Below the pieces are notes generated by a model that did no database searches, was not told the origin of the DNA, and worked only from the letters and a program-made list of their open reading frames with translations. From NCBI RefSeq assembly GCF_003813905.1, contig NZ_RPFJ01000006.1:1-64000 (forward strand): a stretch of 64,000 nucleotides of DNA, in the 5' to 3' direction. The translations under genes were made by a program, and so were the position numbers. Below, piece by piece: positions 50,992 through 60,692 of this stretch. The stretch is from Aureibaculum marinum. Lineage in GTDB: Bacteria; Bacteroidota; Bacteroidia; Flavobacteriales; Flavobacteriaceae. The stretch's first letter is position 1. Each line of letters starts with the position of its first letter.

Positions 50992-51714
50992 ATGGAAACA
51001 AAAGAAACAAACAGAAGGGGGTTTATAGACAAAATTTTAAAAAGTTCTGCCTTGGTAGGTATAGCAGGACTATTATATCCGAATAAAATAGTTGCTAAAG
51101 AAAGAGAAATTATTGCTGCAAATAATTATGCTATGTGGATCCATGGGAGTGAAGGGAAAATGGAAGGTGTTTTTCATAGCGGTAAAGATTCAATAAAAAT
51201 AGCAACCAAAATGATTAATAAGATGAGAAACTTTCATTCCGCTGGTTATGCAAGAAGCATTGTAGGGAGAGGTATGAGTGGTCATAGTATTTCATTGGGC
51301 GGTGAAGCAGCAGCCACCGCAATACCAACTTCAGGAGGAGCACAAATTACAATATGGGATAGTGGGTCTAAATCAAAAGCGAAAAATGGTGAATTTTGGA
51401 TTCACTATTCAATTCCAACTCCTGTAATTGCAAATAACGTTCGCGTAAGAATATCAAATATATTAGTTAAGTGTGCCTCTACCGATGCTAATTTTTACAT
51501 TTCAGACATTGAACTATGGGATGCTAATAAACGAATTTTTAATAGAAATAATCAAAAAATATGGGGGCCAGATAAAATGCATTCATTTTCATTTAGAAGT
51601 AACCCAAAAAAAATTTTTTATGGACTTTGTTTGTCTTTAAAGATAAAGGGTGAACGCGTTTCTGCCGATCGAATTTTTGAAATTAGCGGTGTTGGTGTCG
51701 ATCTAATGGCTTAA
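50992..51714 (+). CDS. Exported protein with twin-arginine-like leader, unknown family
   Basis: A protein of 240 residues. The start METKETNRRGFIDKILKSSA followed by a hydrophobic stretch (LVGIAGLLYP) fits a Tat signal, with Arg8-Arg9. The mature part is beta-rich with Gly/Ser turns (SIVGRGMSGHSISLGGEA, FWIHYSIPTPV, NNVRVRISNILVKC, FYISDIELWDANKRIF), suggesting a jelly-roll-type fold. No catalytic motif recognised. A Tat leader would imply folding, perhaps cofactor binding, before export. It is the only intact member between two broken secreted genes. Confidence 0.6.
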   Translation: METKETNRRGFIDKILKSSALVGIAGLLYPNKIVAKEREIIAANNYAMWIHGSEGKMEGVFHSGKDSIKIATKMINKMRNFHSAGYARSIVGRGMSGHSISLGGEAAATAIPTSGGAQITIWDSGSKSKAKNGEFWIHYSIPTPVIANNVRVRISNILVKCASTDANFYISDIELWDANKRIFNRNNQKIWGPDKMHSFSFRSNPKKIFYGLCLSLKIKGERVSADRIFEISGVGVDLMA

Positions 51715-51885
51715 AAGAAAATTTTAATTTAAGATTTTACACATTGACTATTTTTATTTATTGCAATGAGGTTGGCTATTAGAACTTAACAATTAAATGC
51801 ACTCTATCCTTTTGATGTTCACATAGAAAAATAATCAGTAGTCAAAGCCATATGTATATAATTGACACTAAATAATTTTAAAACC

Positions 51886-52861
51886 ATGGAAAAAAATACT
51901 ACATCTAATCATCTTTTTCCTTTTAGGAATAAGCATAACAACTTTCTCACAAACAGAATAATCAAAATTTATTAATTATCAAGGGGTTGCTAGCAATGCT
52001 TCGGGCCAGGTCATGGCGAATGAGAACATAACCGTGGGAATTGCCCTTATAGATGTCGGTAGTGGAGCTGTAGGTTATGCTGAAAGCCATAGTCTTACCA
52101 CTGATGCTAATGGTGTTTTTAGCTTACGTATTGGTGATGGTGCTGGCCCTACTACAGATTACAATACTTTTATGAATACGAGTAGAGCAAGTTCGGTAAA
52201 ATGGTTTCTATAAATGGTACTGAAATTGGTACAACCCAATTAAACGCCGTACCCTATGCTATTAACGCAGGCAATGTGCAATGGTATACTATTGGTAAAC
52301 ATATTGAAAATAGAAATGCAGGTAATGTTAAAGTAAAAAATAGTCTAGAAGCTGACGGTACTATTAAGTTGACATTAGGTTCAATAGTCAATGAAGTTTC
52401 AGTTGACGGTACACTGTCTGGAAATAGTGATAAAGCGATACCAACGGAACAAGTTGTAAAAGCGTATGTGGATGTTAATGGCAGCTCAGGCTTAGAAAAA
52501 ATTACAGAAGAGGGTTCTACAGGTTGGCGGTTAAAAGGTACTGATCCAAATAACTATGTGACTACAGGCGGGGATGCTATAGATCTTTCTTCTATAGTTA
52601 GTGGTGTATCATACTCTACGTTTGGTGCCACGGGAATTAACTCCATAGCTATGGGAATTGAGACAAAAGCTTCTGGGTATAACGTATTATGTAAAAGAAC
52701 AAGACTTGTTAACTTTATCGGATACTGAGTTAATTCCCATTCTTATAAAAGTTGTTCAAGAGCAACAAGAAATAATTAATGTGCAACATAATAAGGTAGA
52801 AAAACTTTCTACTGAGGTTAGCATCGCAAAAAAAGATATTGCTACTATTTTAACTAGATGA
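51886..52861 (+). pseudogene. Frameshifted YadA-like/tail-fibre-type adhesin gene
   Basis: The ATG at 51886 runs into a shifted frame at an A-tract; the corrected start gives IIFFLLGISITTFSQTE, then an in-frame TAA. The next part is a typical opening, FINYQGVASNASGQ...ALIDVGSGAVGYAESH, TTDANGVFSLRIGDG. Another shift near 52200 leads to NGTEIGTTQLNAVPYAINAG, then stalk-like text and the head repeat GATGINSIAMGIETKASGYN. A last shift near 52680 reaches the tail LLTLSDTELIPILIKVVQEQ with a coiled coil. Intact relatives are large secreted trimeric or endosialidase-chaperone proteins. Several shifts and apparent internal deletion make it non-functional. Confidence 0.8.
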
Positions 52862-52954
52862 ATTGTCATGAAAAATGAAAATATAGCGAATAAATAAAAC
52901 TATAATTTCATTTTGTTATATGCGTTTATTGAATTTGATAAGTTCAATTAAGGC

Positions 52955-52980
52955 TCCTCTCCAAGTGAGAGGATTTTTTT
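52955..52980 (+). terminator. Terminator at the end of the secreted-protein island
   Basis: TCCTCTC and GAGAGGA form a 7-bp stem with a 5-base loop, then T-run. It lies on the plus strand and overlaps the end of lipB, so it would stop plus-strand read-through. Confidence 0.7.
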
Positions 52981-53683
52981 AAACTATTTTTACTTCAAAA
53001 ACATCCTCAAAGTGTTTTAAAATTTTAGATTTAACTTCTTCTACCTTTAACTTTCTTCCAATTTCAACTTCCATAGAGGTAACCGCTTTACCACGAATGC
53101 CACAGGGAATAATATGATCAAAATAACCTAAATTGGTGTTTACGTTCAAAGCAAAACCATGCATGGTTACCCACCGACTAGTTCGTACACCTAAAGCACA
53201 AATTTTTCTGGCAAAAGGAGTGCCCACATCTAACCATACTCCAGTTTCTCCTTTACTTCGCTCTCCTTTTATTCCATATTCAGCCAAAACTCGAATAATG
53301 GTTTCTTCTAAAGAACGCATGTATTTACCAATATCATTAAAGAAATTATCTAAATCTAAAATAGGGTAACCAACTATTTGTCCAAATCCATGATACGTAA
53401 TGTCACCACCTCTATTAATCTTATGAAAGGCTATGCCTTTTTCTTTTAGTTGATTTTGGTTAAGTAGTAAATTATTTAAATCACCACTTTTACCTAACGT
53501 ATAAACATGTGGATGTTCAACAAACAAAAAGTAATTTGGAGTTTGCAGGTTTAAGTTTTCATTTCTGTTTTTACGTTTTACTTGGATTATTTTGTCAAAC
53601 AATTCTTCTTGATAATTCCAAGTTTCTTTATACTCTTTTGTGCCGAGGTCTTGCAGGTGTATGTTCTTATTATTTTTTTTCAA
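52979..53683 (-). CDS. lipB: Octanoyltransferase
   Basis: A protein of 234 residues. The family motif RGGDITYHGFGQ at 91-102 holds the conserved Arg/His, the catalytic Lys160 sits in ARKICALGV, and the acyl-carrying Cys194 in IIPCGIRGKA. It moves octanoate from acyl carrier protein to lipoyl-dependent enzymes. The full set of catalytic residues is intact. Its 3' end overlaps a plus-strand terminator, and it follows (minus strand) the lipoprotein gene by 45 bases. Confidence 0.96.
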   Translation of the reverse strand: MKKNNKNIHLQDLGTKEYKETWNYQEELFDKIIQVKRKNRNENLNLQTPNYFLFVEHPHVYTLGKSGDLNNLLLNQNQLKEKGIAFHKINRGGDITYHGFGQIVGYPILDLDNFFNDIGKYMRSLEETIIRVLAEYGIKGERSKGETGVWLDVGTPFARKICALGVRTSRWVTMHGFALNVNTNLGYFDHIIPCGIRGKAVTSMEVEIGRKLKVEEVKSKILKHFEDVFEVKIV

Positions 53684-53728
53684 AGTGTAACTTTAATTGT
53701 TTATATAAATTTACTTGAAAAATCTAAA

Positions 53729-54460
53729 TTATTTTAGTTTTAAGGTAAAATCTAGTAGTTGAGGATTTTTAACCAAAGAATCCATTGGAACTTCTAATAT
53801 TAGGGTTTTACCATCTTTACTAATTATGGCATCTTTGTGTGTAACATTTTTAATTTTTCTTTCAAAATGATAAATGAGTTTATATACACTGCCATCTAAA
53901 AATGATCCAGATTGTTGTAGTTGTTTATCAGCATTAATTTCTTCTTCTTCAGACAATTTTTTAGGAATTGTTTTTCTGGTAAAATTTTTACCATCAAACT
54001 CAAAAGTAACGTTTGATTTGTTTGTCAAAGAAGCTTTACTATTATTTTTGTTAATACTCATTGCTTTTGATAATTTTTCTTCAATGTTTTTTACTTCAGA
54101 AACATCCTTAAAGTTAAACCCGAAATCCATTAACATTTTTCCCTTTTCGTCATCAACTTGCATATGTAAATTCATATTTGCAATTGCTTTTATAGCCATT
54201 TGCTCTTTTTCTGGCAATTGAGCAATGCTGTCTTTTTTCTCTTCTAAAATATCTTTAAAATTGAATATGGTGTCTATTTTTTTCGAAGGAGCAGTAGAGT
54301 CTTTTGTACCCAAATTTTGCATTTCTAGCATCATCTCACTCATGTCCATTTTAAAATTGTAAGTACCACTTCCGTCGTTATTTATATGCATTTCTTCAGT
54401 AAAGGCACAGCTAGTAAGTAAAAATAATAAGGCAATAGCAATTGATAAATTTTTTAACAT
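53729..54460 (-). CDS. Lipoprotein of unknown function, 243 aa
   Basis: Starts MLKNLSIAIALLFLLTSC: lipobox LTSC with Cys18. The mature part opens with AFTEEMHINNDGSGTYNFKM, a pattern of the LppM-like/DUF3313-type Bacteroidota lipoproteins that use an N-terminal beta domain, followed by a long mixed region (MSINKNNSKASLTNKSNVTF) and a C-terminal strand-rich domain. Function unknown. It begins nine bases after the YqaE/Pmp3 gene, so the two are likely one transcript. Confidence 0.75.
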   Translation of the reverse strand: MLKNLSIAIALLFLLTSCAFTEEMHINNDGSGTYNFKMDMSEMMLEMQNLGTKDSTAPSKKIDTIFNFKDILEEKKDSIAQLPEKEQMAIKAIANMNLHMQVDDEKGKMLMDFGFNFKDVSEVKNIEEKLSKAMSINKNNSKASLTNKSNVTFEFDGKNFTRKTIPKKLSEEEEINADKQLQQSGSFLDGSVYKLIYHFERKIKNVTHKDAIISKDGKTLILEVPMDSLVKNPQLLDFTLKLK

Positions 54461-54468
54461 GATAATTT

Positions 54469-54627
54469 TTAGTTTTTAGGATTATTTAAAATAATTAAAG
54501 CTGCAATTATGCCAGGAACCCATCCGCATAATGTTAATAGAAATACTATTACTATTGATCCGCAACCTTTATCTAAAACAGCCAACGGAGGACAAATAAT
54601 TGAAAGTAATACACGAAAACAACCCAT
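54469..54627 (-). CDS. YqaE/Pmp3 family membrane protein, 52 aa
   Basis: A 52-codon gene from the ATG at 54627 to TAA at 54469. The peptide starts MGCFRVLLSIICPPLAVLDK and continues GCGSIVIVFLLTLCGWVPGI, ending in a short polar tail. Two membrane helices around a PP-x-AV-x-x-x-G-C turn are the Pmp3/YqaE signature (PF01679), small membrane-potential-related proteins seen across bacteria, fungi and plants. It is short enough to be missed by size-limited searches. It precedes the lipoprotein gene and has its own promoter box. Confidence 0.9.
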   Translation of the reverse strand: MGCFRVLLSIICPPLAVLDKGCGSIVIVFLLTLCGWVPGIIAALIILNNPKN

Positions 54628-54641
54628 GATAATTTCTTTTA

Positions 54642-54649
54642 CAAAGATA
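54642..54649 (-). promoter_or_regulatory. -7 box upstream of the YqaE gene
   Basis: Minus-strand TATCTTTG matches TAnnTTTG exactly, 15 bases before the ATG at 54627. Confidence 0.6.
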
Positions 54650-54793
54650 TATTAAAAAGTTATTAGTGCAGATTTGTGATTGTAGAGTTTTCTATTTTAT
54701 CTCTTAACACCAAATAACTTATATAATGTACTCGATAAGTCTTGTTTTTCTTTAAATTGTTACAAAGCTGGAAGTAGTGGAAGAGTAATTAAG

Positions 54794-54818
54794 AAATTTT
54801 AAATTTTAAATTTTAAAT
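54794..54818. repeat. AAATTTT tandem repeat upstream of lysS
   Basis: About 3.6 head-to-tail copies of the 7-mer AAATTTT. It ends 18 bases before the lysS -7 box, so it covers the -33 region. Confidence 0.75.
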
Positions 54819-54835
54819 CTTCAATCTCAAAATAC

Positions 54836-54843
54836 TATCTTTG
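54836..54843 (+). promoter_or_regulatory. -7 box of lysS
   Basis: TATCTTTG, an exact TAnnTTTG match, 24 bases before the lysS ATG, followed by GCCG as at rpsU. Confidence 0.7.
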
Positions 54844-54866
54844 CCGCCAAATATAATAGTACTTTT

Positions 54867-56558
54867 ATGGCATTGTCAGAACAAGAAATCGTTAGGAGAG
54901 AAAAATTACAAAAATTACGTGAATTAAATATTAATCCATATCCAGCGGATTTATATCCATTAGATCATACTTCAAAACAAATAAAATCTGATTTTGAAGA
55001 AGGTAAAAAAGTTATTGTTGCTGGTAGATTAATGTCGCGTCGTATTCAAGGAAATGCAAGTTTTGCAGAATTACAAGATAGTGAAGGTAGAATTCAAGTT
55101 TATTTTAAACGTGATGAAATTTGTACTGGTGATGATAAAAGTAAATATAACGATGTTTATAAAAAACTATTAGACATTGGAGACTTTATTGGTATTGAAG
55201 GAGAGTTGTTTTTAACCAAAGTAGGTGAAAAAACTATTAAAGTTAAAGATTTTACTTTATTGAGTAAAACGTTAAGGCCTTTGCCATTGCCAAAAGTAGA
55301 TGCTGAAGGAAATATCCATGACGAATTTAATGATCCTGAATTACGTTATAGACAGCGTTATGCTGACTTAGTTGTAAATCCTCATGTAAAAGAAGTTTTT
55401 GTAAAACGAACAAAACTTTTTAATGCCATGCGTAAATTTTTTAATGATGCTGGCTATTTCGAAGTAGAAACTCCGATTTTACAACCAATTCCAGGTGGTG
55501 CAGCGGCAAGACCTTTTGTTACACATCACAATAGTTTAGATATTCCTTTATATATGAGAATTGCCAATGAATTATATCTGAAAAGATTAATTGTTGGTGG
55601 TTTTGATGGGGTTTACGAATTTTCAAAAAATTTCCGAAATGAGGGGATGGATAGAACTCATAATCCTGAGTTTACTGCTATGGAAATTTATGTAGCCTAT
55701 AAAGATTATAACTGGATGATGGAGTTTGTTGAAAATCTTTTAGAATATTGTGCCATTGCGGTAAATGGAACTTCAAAAGCAACATTTGGAGAATATGAAA
55801 TAGACTTTAAAGCTCCTTACCCAAGGGTGACCATGACAGATGCTATTAAACAATTTACAGGTTTTGATATTACTGGTAAATCAGAAGAAGAGATTCGTAA
55901 TGCAGCTAAAAAAATGGGCGTTGAAGTGGATGAAACTATGGGGAAAGGGAAATTAATTGATGAGATTTTTGGAGAAAAATGTGAGGGAAATTATATTCAA
56001 CCAACATTTATTACAGATTATCCAAAAGAGATGAGCCCATTATGTAAGGAACATCGGACAAATCCTGATTTAACTGAACGTTTTGAATTAATGGTTTGTG
56101 GTAAGGAAGTAGCAAATGCTTATTCAGAACTTAACGATCCTATTGACCAAAGAGAGCGTTTTGAGCATCAATTGAAATTGGCTCAAAAAGGAGATGATGA
56201 AGCTACAGAATTTATCGATTATGACTTTTTACGTGCGTTGGAATATGGTATGCCTCCAACATCTGGATTAGGTATTGGTATGGACAGATTGATTATGTTT
56301 TTAACCAATCAACAATCCATTCAAGAGGTATTATTTTTCCCTCAAATGCGTCCCGAAAAGAAAGTTGTAGAAATGACTGATGAAGAAAAAACTGTGTTAA
56401 AATTATTAAAAGAAAAATCGCCAATAGATTTAGTTGAACTAAAGTCAAAATCAGGCTTAAGTAATAAAAAATGGGATAAAGCGATTAAGGGATTGACTAA
56501 GAACAAATTGGCAGTTGTAAATAAAACAGATGATGGGTTATTTGTAGAAATTATTTAA
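54867..56558 (+). CDS. lysS: Lysyl-tRNA synthetase (class II) with C-terminal extension
   Basis: A protein of 563 residues, about 60 longer than the usual bacterial enzyme. It has the OB-fold anticodon-binding domain (about 45-150, [17 protein letters not shown]), motif 1, motif 2 ([14 protein letters not shown] near 253-266) and motif 3 ([15 protein letters not shown] near 470-484). The extra C-terminal ~65 residues, after about 500, read like a winged-helix ([20 protein letters not shown]...). It charges tRNA-Lys. The methyltransferase gene begins 11 bases after it. Confidence 0.96.
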   Translation: MALSEQEIVRREKLQKLRELNINPYPADLYPLDHTSKQIKSDFEEGKKVIVAGRLMSRRIQGNASFAELQDSEGRIQVYFKRDEICTGDDKSKYNDVYKKLLDIGDFIGIEGELFLTKVGEKTIKVKDFTLLSKTLRPLPLPKVDAEGNIHDEFNDPELRYRQRYADLVVNPHVKEVFVKRTKLFNAMRKFFNDAGYFEVETPILQPIPGGAAARPFVTHHNSLDIPLYMRIANELYLKRLIVGGFDGVYEFSKNFRNEGMDRTHNPEFTAMEIYVAYKDYNWMMEFVENLLEYCAIAVNGTSKATFGEYEIDFKAPYPRVTMTDAIKQFTGFDITGKSEEEIRNAAKKMGVEVDETMGKGKLIDEIFGEKCEGNYIQPTFITDYPKEMSPLCKEHRTNPDLTERFELMVCGKEVANAYSELNDPIDQRERFEHQLKLAQKGDDEATEFIDYDFLRALEYGMPPTSGLGIGMDRLIMFLTNQQSIQEVLFFPQMRPEKKVVEMTDEEKTVLKLLKEKSPIDLVELKSKSGLSNKKWDKAIKGLTKNKLAVVNKTDDGLFVEII

Positions 56559-56569
56559 TAATTGAAATT

Positions 56570-57193
56570 GTGAAAACGGAACAACCCAATATGTGGGATG
56601 AAAGGTATAGTAAACAAGAGTTTGTTTATGGTACAGAACCCAATTTATTTTTTAAAGAACAGTTAGAGAAACTGAAACCTGGTAAAATACTTTTACCTGC
56701 TGAAGGTGAAGGTAGAAACGCTGTTTTTGCAGCCAAATTGGGTTGGAATGTTTCGGCATTTGATTTAAGTTTAGAGGGAAAAAAGAAGGCTCTTAAGTTA
56801 GCAGATGAAAATAAAGTGACTATTGATTACCAACTTGGAGAATTGCCAAAATTAGATTACCAAAAAGACCAGTTTGACGTGATAGCTTTGGTTTTTGCTC
56901 ATTTTAATGTTAAAATAAGGTCAAACTATCATAAATTGTTGGCTTCCTATTTGCGAAAAGATGGTTTTATAATTATTGAGGCATTTAGTAAAAAAAACTT
57001 AGAGTATAGAATTAAAAACCCTAAAATTGGTGGGCCTAGAGATTTAGAATCCTTATGTTCTATTGAAGAATTTAAAAGAGACTTTAAAAATTTCGACATT
57101 ATTGAACTAGAAGAAAAAGAAGTTGAGTTAAATGAAGGTCTTTTTCATATTGGTATAGGATCTGTTGTTCGATTTGTAGGTCGTAAAAAATAA
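56570..57193 (+). CDS. Class I SAM-dependent methyltransferase
   Basis: 207 residues from a GTG start, 11 bases after lysS, so probably co-transcribed. The N-terminal [18 protein letters not shown] is common to a thiopurine-methyltransferase/TehB-like group. The SAM-binding motif is [20 protein letters not shown] near 41-60, followed by FDLS, and a motif II-like [12 protein letters not shown]. Substrate unknown; the group includes small-molecule and tellurite-related enzymes. Confidence 0.85.
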   Translation: MKTEQPNMWDERYSKQEFVYGTEPNLFFKEQLEKLKPGKILLPAEGEGRNAVFAAKLGWNVSAFDLSLEGKKKALKLADENKVTIDYQLGELPKLDYQKDQFDVIALVFAHFNVKIRSNYHKLLASYLRKDGFIIIEAFSKKNLEYRIKNPKIGGPRDLESLCSIEEFKRDFKNFDIIELEEKEVELNEGLFHIGIGSVVRFVGRKK

Positions 57194-57303
57194 GAAGCTA
57201 CCTTTTTTAGTCTATTGAAGCTCTATTGATTTCTCTTCAATAGCTGTTAGCAGCGTTGTAGATGATGCCCTAAATTGAAATTCATAAGTTTATATAAGTT
57301 AAT

Positions 57304-57311
57304 TATATTTG
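57304..57311 (+). promoter_or_regulatory. -7 box upstream of the arylsulfotransferase gene
   Basis: TATATTTG matches TAnnTTTG exactly and lies 18 bases before the ATG at 57329, so it supports that start over the upstream TTG at 57275. Confidence 0.6.
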
Positions 57312-57328
57312 GAATTCGTTTGTGGCAT

Positions 57329-58915
57329 ATGAAAAACATTGTATTATTATTAACATTAGTAAGTTTTGAGCTCGCTATTGCTCAAGAAACAATAGGTTTG
57401 GTTTATAACGATGTTAATGCGTCCAAATCAAATGGTTATACATTGTTTAATACGTTGTCAGACGATAGAGTTTATCTTATTAATAACTGTGGAGAAGCAA
57501 TTAACCAATGGGATTTCTCAGGTCATATAAGTAGACAAGCTTACCTCTTAGAAAATGGAAATTTATTACAAAGTAATAGTAATAGAGCTGATATAAGAGA
57601 TTGGAACAATAATGTTCTCTGGGGTATAAATTTTATGGATGTGCTAGGTTTTAGTATACATCATGATATTGAACCTTTACCTAATGGAAACTTTTTAGTT
57701 TTAATAAGAGATACTTATACTATTGCCGAAATGATTGCTGTAGGTAAAGACCCTGCTTTTACCAAAGATGCTATTGACTTAGAGAGAATTGTAGAAATTG
57801 AACCTATTGGTATAGATTCTGCTAAAATTGTTTGGGAATGGAAACTTTTTGATCATTTAATACAAGATTTTGATGCTTCTAAACCAAATTTTGGTAATGT
57901 TTCTACTAATCCTCAATTGTTAGATATAAATTATAATAATGGCAACTCTTTTAATCCTATACATGCTAATGCTATTGATTATAATCAAGAGTTAGATCAG
58001 ATAGCAGTCTCAGCAAGGCACTTAAACGAAGTTTTTGTTATAGATCATAGCACTACTACTAAAGAAGCTGCAACACATTCAGGCGGAATTTATGGTAAAG
58101 GTGGAGATTTTCTTTGGAGATGGGGAAATCCTGAAACCTATAATCAAGGAACCAGTGCTGATAAAAAACTAGGAAGACAGCATGATATTAAATGGATAAC
58201 TGAAGGTCCTTATAAAGATAAAATGTCCGTTTTTTCTAATGATGGCTATGGTTTTGACTTAAGAGCTTCATCTATTCATATTATTGATCCGAAAGATAGT
58301 GATGGTGTATATAGTTTAGACTCAGGTAAGTTTTTGCCAAAAGATTATTATTGGTCTTACGATGGTACTATTTTAGGAGAAGTAATGATTGAATCTACTA
58401 GAAGTGGAGTTCAAATAATGGCTAATGGAAATGCTCTAATTAATGAAACTAGTCTTGGAAGAATTACTGAAATTGATCCATCAGGAAATGTAATTTGGGT
58501 GTATATTATTCCTATAAGTGATAATAGTACGTACAATCAATTTGATATTCCTGTTGGCAATGGTACTTTTAGAGCTCATAGATATCCAGAAAATTATGCG
58601 GGATTTAATAATGTAACTTTAAAAAATACTGGCATTATAGAAAATGTAAATTTTATTTCAGAAAATTGTGTTAAAACACTTTTTGTAGATAATTTGTCTT
58701 TTAATGGTTTGCAAGTTTATCCTAACCCAACAAAAGATGTACTTAATTTTAATAAACCTATTGATGAAATTAAGGTTTATGATTTGTCAGGAAAAAGTGT
58801 ATTAAATAAAAAAAGTTCTGAGTTTATAAATTTAGAAAAGTTAGTAGACGGTTTATATTTTGTTAAAATTTCTATTGAAGGAAACTCTAAATTTGTTAAA
58901 ATTCTTAAGATTTAA
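57329..58915 (+). CDS. Secreted arylsulfotransferase-like protein with T9SS sorting domain
   Basis: 528 residues from the ATG at 57329 (MKNIVLLLTLVSFELAIAQ signal peptide). The body is a beta-propeller of the ASST type: QAYLLENGNLLQSNS, IHHDIEPLPNGNFLVLIRD with a candidate catalytic His, VWEWKLFDHL, and HANAIDYNQELDQIAVSAR, with repeated W/NG/LV motifs of one blade each. The last ~75 residues form a type A T9SS sorting domain (LQVYPNPTKDVLNFNKPIDE...LVDGLYFVKISIEG). It would be exported and tethered to the cell surface. Whether it moves sulfate between phenols is inferred from the fold. Confidence 0.85.
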   Translation: MKNIVLLLTLVSFELAIAQETIGLVYNDVNASKSNGYTLFNTLSDDRVYLINNCGEAINQWDFSGHISRQAYLLENGNLLQSNSNRADIRDWNNNVLWGINFMDVLGFSIHHDIEPLPNGNFLVLIRDTYTIAEMIAVGKDPAFTKDAIDLERIVEIEPIGIDSAKIVWEWKLFDHLIQDFDASKPNFGNVSTNPQLLDINYNNGNSFNPIHANAIDYNQELDQIAVSARHLNEVFVIDHSTTTKEAATHSGGIYGKGGDFLWRWGNPETYNQGTSADKKLGRQHDIKWITEGPYKDKMSVFSNDGYGFDLRASSIHIIDPKDSDGVYSLDSGKFLPKDYYWSYDGTILGEVMIESTRSGVQIMANGNALINETSLGRITEIDPSGNVIWVYIIPISDNSTYNQFDIPVGNGTFRAHRYPENYAGFNNVTLKNTGIIENVNFISENCVKTLFVDNLSFNGLQVYPNPTKDVLNFNKPIDEIKVYDLSGKSVLNKKSSEFINLEKLVDGLYFVKISIEGNSKFVKILKI

Positions 58916-59096
58916 AGTCTTTTTCGCGAAAGTTCTTTGTTTTATCTTGAAGTGTTGTTTAAAACGTTATACTACTCTGTTTTTTTGAATATATTGAGTT
59001 AAATATTTTACTCAAAAAAAAATATTAGATTTACCCAACTGTTAGAAATTAAATTTTAATATCTAATAATTTAACTCATATATGCTAATCTAATCA

Positions 59097-60575
59097 ATGA
59101 ACCAAACTACTATTACTCAAAAAATTGGACTTTTTCTTGGGCCTCTTATTTTTGTTTTGACTTTAAAATTTTTTCATCCTCAAGACCTACCGAAAGAAGC
59201 AAATGCAGTTCTAGCAACAACTTTATGGATAGCTATCTGGTGGATAACAGAAGCTATACCAATAGCAGTTACAGCCTTATTGCCTATTGTTTTATTTCCA
59301 TTATCTGGCGGATTAAATATAGCTTCCACAAGTGGTTCTTATGGACATAAATATGTGTTTTTGTATTTGGGTGGGTTTATTATTGCAATAGCCATAGAAA
59401 AATGGAATTTACATAAGCGTATTGCCTTAAATATAATAAATGTTATTGGCTCAGATATTCGAAAAATTATTTTGGGCTTTATGATAGCAACAGCTTTTTT
59501 ATCTATGTGGATATCAAATACGGCAACATCTGTTATGATGCTTCCAATTGGTATGGCTATTATTAAGCAATTAAAAGATAATCCTAATACTATTGAAGAT
59601 GAAAATCTCATTTTTGGGAAAGCTTTAATGTTAGCCATAGCATATAGTGCTTCTATTGGAGGAGTGGCAACACTCATTGGAACACCTCCAAACTTGGTAC
59701 TTGCAGGTGTGGTTGAAGAAACTTATGGTTACGAAATTACCTTTTCGCAATGGTTTGTATTTGGATTTCCAATATCAATTATATTACTTTTTATTTGCTG
59801 GGTATATTTAACCAAATTTGCTTTTAAATTTAAACAAAAAGCATTTCCAGGAGGTAGAACTGAAATTAAACAACAACAACAAAAGTTGGGCAAAATTACT
59901 TATGAAGAAAAATTAGTTTCTATAGTTTTTGCATTCACCGCTTTCTGTTGGATAACACGATCTTTTTTATTACAGCGATTATTTCCGCAATTAGATGACA
60001 CAATAATAGCCATTTCCTTTGCTATTTTACTGTTTATAATTCCCTCAAAAGATAAATCAGAAAAGTTAATTAATTGGAATGATGCAGTAAAATTACCTTG
60101 GGGTATTATTCTTTTATTTGGTGGAGGAATGGCATTAGCTAAAGGTTTTGAAATAAGTGGACTTGCTATTTGGCTAGGAAATCAGATGACAGCATTTGGA
60201 GGATTAAAACTTATTTTATTGATATTTCTACTAATAGCATCGGTCAACTTTTTAACCGAAATAACTTCAAATTTAGCTACAACAGCTATGCTATTGCCGG
60301 TATTAGCACCTATGGCCTTAACAGTTGATGTGCACCCATTAATTTTAATGGTTGCAGCTGCAGTTGCTGCATCATGTGCTTTTATGTTGCCTGTTGCTAC
60401 TCCACCAAATGCTGTAGTTTTTGGGTCTGGTTATTTAAGAATTCCAGATATGGTATCCAAAGGTTTTGTTATGAATGTGATTTCTATACTTATACTTACT
60501 GTATTTGTTTATTTTGTTTTGCCTGAATTATGGAGTTTGACGGTACAAGGATTTCCTGAAGTTTTTAAAAATTAA
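59097..60575 (+). CDS. DASS-family sodium symporter (SLC13 type)
   Basis: A protein of 492 residues with about twelve membrane segments. The two sodium/substrate motifs are present: SNTATSVMMLPIG near 139-151 and ITSNLATTAMLLPV near 390-403, as in NaDC and INDY carriers. It imports a dianion, usually a C4-dicarboxylate, citrate or sulfate, driven by sodium. Which substrate is not decided here. It stands alone on the plus strand after the arylsulfotransferase. Confidence 0.92.
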   Translation: MNQTTITQKIGLFLGPLIFVLTLKFFHPQDLPKEANAVLATTLWIAIWWITEAIPIAVTALLPIVLFPLSGGLNIASTSGSYGHKYVFLYLGGFIIAIAIEKWNLHKRIALNIINVIGSDIRKIILGFMIATAFLSMWISNTATSVMMLPIGMAIIKQLKDNPNTIEDENLIFGKALMLAIAYSASIGGVATLIGTPPNLVLAGVVEETYGYEITFSQWFVFGFPISIILLFICWVYLTKFAFKFKQKAFPGGRTEIKQQQQKLGKITYEEKLVSIVFAFTAFCWITRSFLLQRLFPQLDDTIIAISFAILLFIIPSKDKSEKLINWNDAVKLPWGIILLFGGGMALAKGFEISGLAIWLGNQMTAFGGLKLILLIFLLIASVNFLTEITSNLATTAMLLPVLAPMALTVDVHPLILMVAAAVAASCAFMLPVATPPNAVVFGSGYLRIPDMVSKGFVMNVISILILTVFVYFVLPELWSLTVQGFPEVFKN

Positions 60576-60692
60576 CAAAGTAAATCTTAACGTTAACTAT
60601 TTCTTTAACATTTCATTAAGAAATAATAATTCAGAAATGAATATTTTCGAAACTTATTAATATTATTTCGTAACCAAATATCAACTTTTATT

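Noticed and set aside
49491-52861. Mobile element or prophage to explain the broken genes
   Set aside because: No transposase, integrase, terminal repeats or target duplications were seen; tail-fibre-like text is of the secreted adhesin type common in Bacteroidota.
57212-57243. CTATTGAAG/CTTCAATAG hairpin after the methyltransferase gene as a terminator
   Set aside because: A 9-bp stem is present but no T-run follows, so I did not list it as a terminator.
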